NCBI GenBank assembly: GCA_032622095.1
Contig: CP136064.1
Location: 253,334,484 to 253,398,483, forward strand
From: Siphonodentalium dalli
Taxonomy: Eukaryota; Mollusca; Scaphopoda; Gadilida; Siphonodentaliidae
Direction: 5' to 3'
Length of the DNA: 64,000 nucleotides
Shown here one piece after another: positions 55,474-64,000 of this stretch. Each line of letters opens with the position of its first letter. The stretch's first letter is position 1. Under the pieces are notes generated by a model. The model had not been told where the DNA came from. It saw only the letters and a program-made list of their open reading frames with translations, and searched no databases. A program made the position numbers and the translations under genes.

Positions 55474-56200
55474 GCCCCCGATCTCCGATGGAGATTTGGG
55501 GGTATATAGTGGAGCCCTCTGTCCGTCCGTCCGTCCTTCCGTCCGTCCGTACGAACGTTTCAACTCATAACTTTGGTTTCGCTAATTCAATTTCACAATA
55601 ACTGCGGTTTCTTCCGACCATTTTTTCCAGAGTTACGCCCCTTTTTGGACTTAGAAAATTAAGTTTTCTGTGGCATACAAACGTTTCAACTCATAACTTT
55701 GGTTTCGCTAATTCAATTCAGTTGATCTTTGGTATGCCAATAGACCAGCCAGGGGGACAAGATTTCCCCATAGCCGTGGTTTCGTCCGCCCATTTTTTCC
55801 AGAGTTACGCCCCTTTTTGGACTTAGAAAATTCAGGTTTTCTGCTACTTTTTTTGGTTTCCAGATGATAACTTGATTTTGGATTGTTTATTTGCAAAACC
55901 CGTTTTTTTGTGTATTACCAATATCAAGGTAAAATTTCGGTTCAATCGGATAATTTTTGTGAGAGTTATGACCCTTTTTCGACTTAAAAAATTCAGTTTT
56001 TTTTTTTTTGAAAATTCAGTTTTCCTTCTATTTTTGTGGCACCAGACCAAATTTGAAGCTAATATAGAACAACATTCGTACTAAATACTCATGAATAACA
56101 TAACTTTACAAAGTGCCATTTAATAAGTATTTGCACAAAAATAAGAAAAATCCTCTCTGATTGTACAGTCGGGGGCGTTACCTCCGCCCAGCGGTGCACT
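55474..56200. repeat. J-family element with GCCCCCGA / TCGGGGGC ends
   Basis: GCCCCCGA (55474-55481) forms a local hairpin with GGGGGTATATAG and is inverted at 56169-56176 as TCGGGGGC. GTCCGTCC repeats lead into tandem units (CATAACTTTGGTTTCGCTAA twice; CCAGAGTTACGCCCCTTTTT twice), ending CCTCCGCCCAGCGGTGCACT. Confidence 0.65.
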
Positions 56201-57097
56201 TGTTAAGCACAAATTACTTCCTGCTAGAGCCCTGCGAATACCATTTTTTTTTCAGTCGAATCAAATTTAATATCGTATAGGTACTCCCAATGTATGAGAG
56301 GCCTTTACTATCAGGTATATTTTACCATTTGTGTTGCTATAACTAAATCTCTTAGCTGTTTCAGTCATCCATCTTAGCTGTTTCAATCATCCATGAATGA
56401 TCAGATATATTTCATCAAATAGGTAAAATATACTGCACAAAATTTGTAAAAGAGCTAAATTTTCGCCTATCCTATTTCGGAAGCCTGTCAATCATGAGGC
56501 ATTTTTGACGAAACTAACTACAGATTGATTTCCTCTTTCATCGTTTTATGACTAAAGGTTGAACTTGGAATTGTAGACTTTTAATCATTGTCGTTTTTCC
56601 TGACGTGCATTAACAATTTTGAACTAATTGTAATTTAATGTTTTGTTTACAAGTCGAATCGAATAACAAAAACAAATATTGAATATTTACAGGGCTCTAC
56701 AGAGAACTAAATGTGGAAGTTTTCGACAGATTACTGTCTGATTTAAATCTAGACTATTGAACCAGCTACAAGTTCATTAGTCTGAAGCATTTCAATATAC
56801 TTCCTATTAAGACCGGTATAAATAACTTTCCCGGTTATCCCTGCAGTATGATGTTAGCATGCACATACATTTCACATTAAAAATAGTTCTATAATCAATA
56901 GATATCTACTTTCGGTTTGTTTTCATGAATAACAAATTTGGTGCTAATTTTTTTAATTTTTTGGAAATATTTTATTTTATTCTCCTTGTTAGGCAACTAT
57001 TCTGGACTTTTATGTTTAATTAGTTATCATAATCTATAAATTTGAAAACGCTCTATGAAATTAGTCATGTGATAGAAAACATATTGTGTTATTTTTA
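56201..57097. other. No recognisable feature
   Basis: AT-rich. Short repeat CTTAGCTGTTTCA(G/A)TCATCCAT occurs twice near 56351 and 56373. Confidence 0.4.
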
Positions 57098-57812
57098 TGC
57101 GCCCGTTTGAAAAAAACGGTCGTATTATGTAAATGGGTTGTCCGTCAGTCCGTTTTTGGTTTCCGGATGATAACTTTATATTGAATCGAGTGAACTGAAC
57201 TAAATTTGGTATGTTAGTTTACCACACCAAAATACAGATAAAGTTCGAATATGGGTTTCGTCTGCATTTTTTTGACTGAGTTATGTCCCTTTTTCGACTT
57301 AGATTGTACCTGATTTGAGTTTCCGGACGATAACTTTAGATTGAATCAAGTGAACTGAACCAAATTTGGTATATTAGACCCCAAAATACAGATCAAGTTC
57401 GAATATGGTTTTCGTTCGCATGATTTTTTACTGAGTTATGTCCCTTTTTCGACTTAGATTTTACTTGATTTGTGGTTTCCGGATGATAACTTTAGATTGA
57501 ATCAAGTGAACTCAACCATATTTGGTATATTAGTTTGCCACTACAAAATACGGATCAAGTTCGAATATGGGTTTCTTCCGCATTATTTTGACTGAGTTAT
57601 GCCCTTTTTTCGACTTAGATTTTACCTGATATCGGTTAAAATTTCCAGATGATAACTTTAGATTGAATCAAGTGAACTGAACCAAATTTGGTATATTAGT
57701 TTACCACCCCAAAATACAGATCAAGTTCAAATATTATTTCGTCTTAAGTCAAAGGTTTCAAACAAATGAATTAAACCTTGCCCCACTCTACTCCAGAAAC
57801 GGTCGTATTATG
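57098..57812. repeat. J-family array, four units of ~170 bp
   Basis: Units contain GGATGATAACTTTA(G/T)ATTGA, CAAGTGAACTGAACCAAATT, GATCAAGTTCGAATATGG and GAGTTATGTCCCTTTTTCGA. Similarity between units is high. The 15-bp sequence AACGGTCGTATTATG brackets the array directly (57115-57129, 57798-57812). Confidence 0.8.
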
Positions 57813-58129
57813 CCATGCCCCGACGGCGTGCTCATGTTATCTATGTGGTTTACTGGAATCGCCTTTGCTGAAGGGATTTTCTTTCTTGGATGGTCCATAC
57901 AACTTTCTTCTGATTGGCTTCATCTTTTTACTGTGGAATGTTCTGATTGGCTGACACTGATGGTGCTTCTTGGAAGTAATGGGATTCCCTGCTCTTTTTA
58001 TTAGACTATTGAACATTAGCTAATTCAATAGTTTGGATTTGAATCAGACTTGACAGTTTATAACTACTATTGGTGATAGTAGCTGTGATCTATAAAGCTA
58101 TAGCACACTAGGTTCCTTAACCTTTGCAA

Positions 58130-58520
58130 AAAGAAATCTGAGCTTTTTTAAAGAAGTTTGGGAATCCTAGGAATTCATAGGATTTCCAAGGTTTGAACCA
58201 AGCTTTTTGAATGAAAAAAATTTATTAAAATTTACTCTTCAACAAAGTTTGGAAATCCTTGGTTGGATTATTGGTAAAGCTTAGTAAAGCTTGGATCTAA
58301 GTTTTACCAAGCTTTACCAAGGTTGTCACATAAAGTGAAACCTTGGAAAAGCTTGGAAAAGCTTGGAAATCCTTGACTCAGTGTTGACCAACCTTGGTAA
58401 AGCTAAGTAAAGCTTGGATCTAATATTTACTAAGCTTTTCCAAGCTTTACCAAGGTTCTTACATGAAGTTTGAAAAGCTTGGAAAAGCTTGGTAAAGCTT
58501 AGTTGTAGGTCACATGACTG
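58130..58520. repeat. AAGCTTGG-rich repeat, block 1
   Basis: Dense, irregular repeats of TTGGTAAAGCTTGG and its reverse complement CCAAGCTTTACCAA, with AATCCTAGGAATT words. Both orientations are interleaved, so the region can fold on itself. Confidence 0.8.
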
Positions 58521-59099
58521 GGTCACATGACTATGCAGACGTCACTGTTGTCTGTGGCAGCATTTTGAATTAACTGTTGCACTGAGTTTAAATCCATGTT
58601 TTATCACAACAATCTTCAGCTAAGTTATTGCTTGTGTGGCCCTAATGTTTTCTATTTGACTCATAGAATATGGTTGTAGTGATATTTTTATTTATGATAT
58701 TACCGGTATGTTAACAATTATTTTACCATTTCCAAGAATAACCTTCAGGACCACTATCTACCTTTTCATTCCAAAGGCTTAATTGTCTCTATCATTATAT
58801 ATTCTCAGCTAATTTAACTGTTTTATCACACTCCAAATACCTCAGATCCATAAACATATACCTGTGAATATTATTCTATACATTTTACAGGGTATAAGGT
58901 ACATTTATCTCAATCTAAATAGAATAACAAAATTCTGACTGAAAAGTGAACTTTGAATGAATAATATCATGAATGATTATATGGCATGGTTCATGACTGT
59001 TGTAAATTTCAAGAGATTGTATCATTAATGATGATAATATTGTCCAAGTTTGAAGCCTTTGCAGTGTCAGAGATTTTCACCTTTTAAATACAAAACAAT

Positions 59100-59645
59100 T
59101 GCAACCTTGGTAAAGCTTGGTAAAGCTGGGTTGCAACCTTGGCCAAGGTCATTTACAACCTTGGTAAAGCTTGGTAAAGTTAGGTTGGAAAGCTTGGTAA
59201 AGCTTGGAAAAGCTATAGGCTGGAAACTTGGTAAAGCTTGGAAAAGCTGAGCTGGAACCTTGGTAAAGCTTGGAAAAGCTAGGCTGGAACCTTGGTAAAG
59301 CTAGGTAAAGCTAGGCTGGAACCTTGGTAAAGCTAGGTAAAGCTAGGCTGGAACCTTGGTAAAGCTAGGTAAAGCTAGGCTGGAACCTTGGTAAAGCTAG
59401 ATTGGAAACCTTGGTAAAGTTATGATTAAGATTTTGTAAAGCTTTGAAATCCTTGGATAAGCTCGGTTTAATTTGCTGAGGTATTCCAAGGTTTTCCGAA
59501 CTTGAAACGGGCCAATACCGCCCCAAGGATTTCCCAGCTTTTCCAAGGTCTCTAATCCTAGGAATTCCAAGGAATTTTCCTAACTTTACCAAGCTTTTAT
59601 TCCTAGGATATCCTAGGAATTCCTTGGATATCCTAGGACATTTTG
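59100..59645. repeat. AAGCTTGG-rich repeat, block 2 with 32-bp tandem core
   Basis: Between about 59245 and 59405 a perfect 32-bp period is visible (GGAACC at 59254, 59286, 59318, 59350, 59382; unit GCTGGAACCTTGGTAAAGCT). Outside it the same words recur irregularly. Confidence 0.85.
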
Positions 59646-59728
59646 GTAAGGGTAGTTCATGCATGTCTTGGTACAACAAAGGTGCCACAATACAAGGGTC
59701 ACAACTTGGCGCAAAAGATTATAACAGC

Positions 59729-59853
59729 TACAGTAATGCTCTCCCTGAGAGCTTTCCGATGAATGCCAACAAGCCATATTTCCGACTAAATCCTGAAAAG
59801 TTACCCATAATTCTGCTGTGGTTAAAGAGTCTATTACTTAGAGCATTACTGTA
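59729..59853. mobile_element. G-family MITE
   Basis: TACAGTAATGCTC then AGAGCTTTCCGATGAATG and right arm to GAGCATTACTGTA. Confidence 0.82.
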
Positions 59854-60091
59854 GCCACACACAGTTGAATCCAACCAAGCCACTGCTTGATTATTTGGTT
59901 TTTTCATGCTTGTTGGAAATATAAGTTGTGTACTACATGCATACATTGGCTGCTATTGGGGTTTCAAACCTGGTGCAAAACTTGGATAACATGGATAGCT
60001 CATATAATAAAACAGTTATTGCATTGTTTTGATGTTGACATGAAAATAGTTATTTCTTCAGGTTGATATATCTTCATGTCAACCTCTAAAC

Positions 60092-60232
60092 TACAGTACT
60101 GCACTAAATAATCGACTCCTTAACCTTGAACCTAATAATGAATGGCAACAAGCCATATTTCCGACTAAATCCTGAAAAGTTATCCATAATTCTGCTGTGG
60201 TTAAGGAGTCGATTATTTAGGGCATTACTGTA
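60092..60232. mobile_element. G-family MITE
   Basis: TACAGTACTGCACTAAATAA, partial left arm, complete right arm to GGGCATTACTGTA. Confidence 0.82.
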
Positions 60233-60278
60233 TGCTATAATGTCTGGTGATCCCATGCATCATCTGACCTTTGGCAGT

Positions 60279-60708
60279 CAAGTCCCTGAACTTTATAGTG
60301 TGCCTGTCATTTGCAGAATGAGGTCCCCAGAGGACGAGTTTAGTGATGCTATCCTGCATATCATGACCAAATTCACCCTCTGGAGACCTCATTCTGCATG
60401 GCCGCATTAGCTATGGGAGACATAGACTCAGATTTGAAATTCCCAAATGGTGAATATTGTGATGTACACCCATTGGGAACCTCGATTATGAAATGTGTCC
60501 TTTGCCAATTTGGCGATATTATATAAGAGAAACTAAACTAAAAAAAAAGAAATAGAATTTATGCGAAGAAGTTTTCTTTAGAAATTTTATTTTAAACTTT
60601 CCAGAGAAGATGAAGCCTAAGCAGGATGAGCTAAGCGGGATAGCATCACTAAATTCACCCTCTGGGGACCTCATTCTGCAAATGACAGACACACAAAAAT
60701 CAGACTTG
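60279..60708. mobile_element. Family A long form with exact 8-bp TSD
   Basis: 430 bp. Ends CAAGTCCCTGAAC and AAATCAGACTTG, bracketed by TTGGCAGT at 60271-60278 and 60709-60716. The interior is the long form in the opposite orientation to 12581 (GAAGAAGTTTTCTTTAGAAA; TGTGATGTACACCCATTGGG). Confidence 0.88.
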
Positions 60709-60770
60709 TTGGCAGTTGAGATAGCCTGACTTTGAAGTTGACATTTTTCTGTTTTTTTAAAACCATTTTT

Positions 60771-60860
60771 AGCTCAAATGACAAAGTCAAGTTTGAGCTA
60801 TTGCCATGGGTTGGCATCCGTCTGTCCATCAACAATTTCCTGTCGCACACCCAACAGGCC
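60771..60860. mobile_element. D-family left-end fragment
   Basis: TTAGCTCAAATGACAAAGTC and GTTTGAGCTATTGCCATGGG; the tandem core is absent. Confidence 0.6.
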
Positions 60861-61109
60861 ACATTCCTCATTGGACATACCCAAAATTCATGTCTGAATA
60901 AATGATTTAATTGAAACTATCCACAATACAATGGTGTCTTTCATCAACATAGACTAAGAATAAATAACAAGATAAAGTAAAAGTTTGTTAAGGGTGAGCA
61001 GACAACATAACATGCTCATAAGGTTGTGGTGACATCATGGAGTAACAATTGGTAGTGATGATAAAAATTAATATATAAGTCTAGTCTCATGCATTGTGTC
61101 TGGGTTAAG

Positions 61110-61228
61110 CATTCATTATTTCATTATTTTTGCAGATTCTGTAGAATTTTTAGAGTTGTTATTATCCCTAAGCATCCATTTCATTATTTTTGCAGATTCT
61201 GTAGAATTTTTAGAGTTGTTATTATCCC
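61110..61228. repeat. 60-bp tandem duplication
   Basis: TTTTGCAGATTCTGTAGAAT and following bases occur twice with an exact 60-base offset (61129 and 61189). It directly precedes a J-family 5' hairpin. Confidence 0.85.
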
Positions 61229-61615
61229 CGCCAAATGAAATTTGCGGGGGATATAGGAATGGGTTCCGTCCGTCCGTTCGGAATTTGTAAGAGTCATAAC
61301 TTGAACAAATGTCAATGGATTTCAAAGATTTTTGGTATGAGTTCACATGACCATGCAGGTCCGGCCGTATATTTTCAGCAGAGTTATTGGACTGTCGCAT
61401 GGCTAATTTCCACAAATGTCAACAGATTTGACAGATTATTGGTATATTCGTTCCCGTGACCAGTACCTAATATGAGTTTGCAAGCCAGGTTTTTGACAAA
61501 ATCCCACATTGTTTAGCACATACTGAGAACGCAAACATTATTGAGAATGCACTTCCCCAACTGCACAATTCGGTGGGGGATATATACCACCGTCTGCGAC
61601 TGCTTGTTAATATCT
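61229..61615. repeat. J-family element
   Basis: Starts with a hairpin, ATCCCCGCCAAAT / ATTTGCGGGGGAT, then GTCCGTCCG, two units (AACTTGAACAAATGTCAATG; ATTTCCACAAATGTCAACAG), and ends GGTGGGGGATATATACCACC. Confidence 0.65.
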
Positions 61616-61622
61616 ACTACTT

Positions 61623-61817
61623 TACAGTAATGCCCTAACTAATCGACTCCTTAACCACAGCAGAATTATGGGTAATTTTTCAGTTGGAAATATGGCTTGT
61701 TTCCATTCATCGGAAAGCTCCGATGAATGACAACAAGCCATATTTCCAACTAAATCCTGAAAAATTGCCCATAATTCTGTTGTGGTTAAGGAGTCGATTA
61801 TTTAGGGCATTACTGTA
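61623..61817. mobile_element. G-family palindromic MITE
   Basis: TACAGTAATGCCCTAACTAA to GGGCATTACTGTA, turn at GGAAAGCTCCGATGAATG. Confidence 0.88.
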
Positions 61818-62273
61818 GCTGTGCCATCAAGTTAATTCTCTTGATTCTTATTTCTTGTACAAAAGAGAAAAAAGTGTTTTAACTAGATTGGAGTTGTCAA
61901 TTTTTTTTTTTTAATTTCTTTAAAAAACAATGTCACCATTGAATTTAAAATTTGAATTTAATCATCACTCCTTGCAGCCCACATTTATCAAAGATAAATA
62001 AATAATTTTTGAAGATAACTATTTTGTGTTTTGTTATACATTTGACACCAACAATGTTTTTGACACTTAGTTCAACTTGTGTGCTGTTATCTTTTTCTTC
62101 ATTTGAGGACACCTGACCCTTAATTCCAGGAATCTGTATAAAAATTAACCAAATACATGACCGAATTCTGTCAGACATTCAAATGTCAACTAGTATATTC
62201 ATTAATGGATGTAAAAGCATACTATCAAAATCAAGATTTATGCATCAAGCACTACCAATATCTGTGAATGCCT
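61818..62273. other. No recognisable feature
   Basis: AT-rich spacer. Confidence 0.4.
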
Positions 62274-62465
62274 TTAGCCCTTTATTAGGGAGCCTCACAT
62301 ATTATAAGAGAATACACTGGCTTACAAGGTCAACCTAAATATTGTTAGGCCAATGTATTCTCTTATATGTGTGAGGCTCCCTGTGGGAGATTCGTATATT
62401 AAAGAGAATGCATTGGCACAGGGTTTTCTCAAAATTTCAGGAAGCTCAAGTCATGGAAGGGTTAA
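62274..62465. mobile_element. E-related TTAA element
   Basis: Left end decayed (TTAGCCCTTTATTAGGGAGC), right end AGTCATGGAAGGGTTAA with TTAA at 62462-62465. Two hairpin remnants on ATTCTCTTATATGTGTG. Confidence 0.65.
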
Positions 62466-62660
62466 TACTCTGTCTGGTTTATAAATGTGGCCCGTCTGAT
62501 GCGTGACATAATGCACTGGATAATGGAGATAAAGATTTCTAATATCTGCATCCATTAGTTGATTCCCCATATTATCTTTAATCGGCTAATTCAGCCCATT
62601 AGGACTTTTGCACTCGGGTGGCTGCAACGACATTGCCCAACTACCTGCACTCTTATTCAG

Positions 62661-62895
62661 CAAGCCTTGAAATGAGGGTGTCGGTCATTTGCAGAATGAG
62701 GTCCCCAGAGGGTGAATTTAGTGATGCTACCCCACATAGCGGGCTAGAAGAAAAAAAAATAGAATTTATGCGAAGAAGTTTTCTATAGAAATTTTATTTT
62801 AAACTTTCCAGAGAAGATGAAGCCTAAGCACTATGAGCATAGCGGGCTAGCATCACCAAATTCATCCTCTGGGGACCTCATTCTGCTTACACATC
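62661..62895. mobile_element. Family A, internally rearranged
   Basis: CAAGCCTTGAAATGAGGG left end and first half, an abrupt switch at about 62748 to the long-form internal segment (AATAGAATTTATGCGAAGAA), then back to GGGCTAGCATCACCAAATTC. The right terminus is missing. Confidence 0.7.
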
Positions 62896-63261
62896 AGAAC
62901 TAAATTTATTTTGATATTTTAAAGGAATCGGCAATATTAATCGGGAATTCAAGTTGAATATTTGTCGCTAAAACACGCATTGCTAACTTTAGTTTACGAT
63001 TTTCCGACATTTGCTGATGCATGTACGAATTTTGAATTGAGTCTGCTTCGATTGACAACTCATGTTTGATTTCAACCTGGAAGTTTTTTTTACTATAGAT
63101 AACATCAGGAAGTTGTTCGGGCACTGCTCCGAGTTACCCAATGGAATGTACCCAGATATTTTATCACCGGAAAAAGGATTTCGCACTCCATAGCAAATAA
63201 TGTGGATAAACAAAAAGCTTTTTGTGAAGTTTCTTAAAAAAATTATGGTAGATTGAATTAC

Positions 63262-63418
63262 AATGGAGATAAGCACACCCTTTTTTGTTGGATATTCAGG
63301 ATTTGAGCATGAAAACAGTTTGTGAACTCCCCGGCCAAGCCGACTCTTTCACAAACTCTTTGCATGCTCAAAATACCTGAATATCCAACTCACAGAGTAT
63401 GTTTATCTCCTAAATAGT
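63262..63418. mobile_element. Hairpin element (~157 bp)
   Basis: Arms GTTGGATATTCAGGATTTGA and its partner TACCTGAATATCCAAC; also TTTGTGAA / TTCACAAA near the turn. The pairing extends outward through GGAGATAAGCACAC / GTATGTTTATCTCC. Confidence 0.65.
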
Positions 63419-63607
63419 CGACTGAGTGCTGTTATAAGAACGTGCTGCTCGAAGAGATTACTCAATATGTTATTTAAGTAAGTATGTTTGTGTTATAGTA
63501 CTCATTGCAATGGGGTTCCTTCCCTTCTAAATATTAAATTTATTAAAATTTACAGTTTGAGAACATCAATATCAAACTGCATTTTGATTCAATGCTGATC
63601 ACAGACA

Positions 63608-63712
63608 TATACTGTCTGACATTTGCAGAATTGGGTCCCCAGAGGGGGAATTTAGTGATCCTAACCCGCCTCTGGGAACCTCAATATGCGCAGGCCTCAA
63701 ATGCTACGAATA
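63608..63712. mobile_element. Family A fragment
   Basis: CTGTCTGACATTTGCAGAAT, GGGTCCCCAGAGGGGGAATT, CCTCTGGGAACCTCAATATG; both termini missing. Confidence 0.65.
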
Positions 63713-64000
63713 TGAGTGTAATCCGCATTTTTTTTACGGGAGTTATGATCATTGTTGACTTAGAATTTACCTATTACTTTTGTTTCGCGATGATAACTTT
63801 AATAATTATAATTATCCCATTATTAATATGTAATCAGTCTGTCTGTCCTTCTGTCCGTCTTTCCATCTGTCATAACATTTTTGGTTTCTGACCAATAACT
63901 CCAGTTTGGATTATTTGATCTGAACCAAAGTTGGTATGTGAATTTCCCAGCTGACGATACAGCTAGGCCAAGTTCAAATATAGGTTCCGTCCAATTATTT
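63690..64000. repeat. J-type repeat running off the window
   Basis: GAGTTATGATCATTGTTGAC, GATGATAACTTTAATAATT, GTCTGTCTGTCC, then a further unit start (TTTGATCTGAACCAAAGTTG). Confidence 0.55.

Overview
The window looks like a stretch of intergenic or intronic DNA from a large, AT-rich, repeat-dense animal genome. A marine invertebrate, perhaps a mollusc or another lophotrochozoan, is the best guess, but the species cannot be fixed from the sequence. Against a prokaryote: no operons, no ribosome binding sites, no long ORFs, many hairpin transposons, long G/C homopolymers, microsatellites and a short (CCCTAA)n tract, the TTAGGG-type telomere motif shared by molluscs, echinoderms and vertebrates. 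No complete protein-coding gene can be supported. One 82-base exon-like segment (43921-44002) and three unassigned reading frames (30.6-34.4 kb) are the only coding candidates, and all are weak.

Most of what can be read is a layered record of non-autonomous DNA transposons. Family A is hAT-like (ends CAAGCCTTG, 8-bp target duplications); six copies keep exact duplications. Families E, F and one element M use TTAA targets (piggyBac-like). Family G is a TA-flanked palindrome (Tc1/mariner-like). Helitron-type elements appear in three forms: D (Helentron/HINE-like, 11-bp inverted ends, 3' hairpin, ~160-bp tandem units), a 659-bp element at 35761-36419 with 5' TC and 3' hairpin-CTAG, and family C (3' hairpin-CTAG at 27990 and 37315). 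Long-inverted-repeat elements lie at 1161-2250, 3102-3813, 31700-33730 and 46054-49004.

Layout. 0-13 kb: A copies, two inverted-repeat elements, a 912-bp hAT-like element, a short tandem array and a C-type array. 13-18 kb: J repeats, a ~32-bp minisatellite (14372-15262), D copy 1, and an E element sitting in a stray minisatellite unit. 18-22 kb: G, E and otherwise quiet AT-rich sequence. 22-28.7 kb: two B elements, the second apparently split by D copy 2 (2.8 kb) and by a C element. 28.7-34.4 kb: E, G, I and F repeats, the unassigned ORFs, and a large palindrome one arm of which carries a TTAA insertion while the other arm preserves the empty site. 35.5-43 kb: the GC-rich Helitron, a C element, F, J, a 29-bp minisatellite grown inside an I repeat, and A. 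43.9 kb: candidate exon. 44-49 kb: A, D, E and the 2.95-kb long-TIR element K, which contains a D array that itself contains a 9-bp-duplication element N. 50-64 kb: E, A, G, F, a (CCA)16 run, hairpins, J arrays and AAGCTTGG-rich arrays.

The common theme is that several families are mobile elements whose cores are tandem arrays (29 to about 200-bp units). The window therefore shows how satellites are seeded, expanded and interrupted by other transposons. Superfamily names rest on ends and target duplications that I read by eye; no database search was possible.
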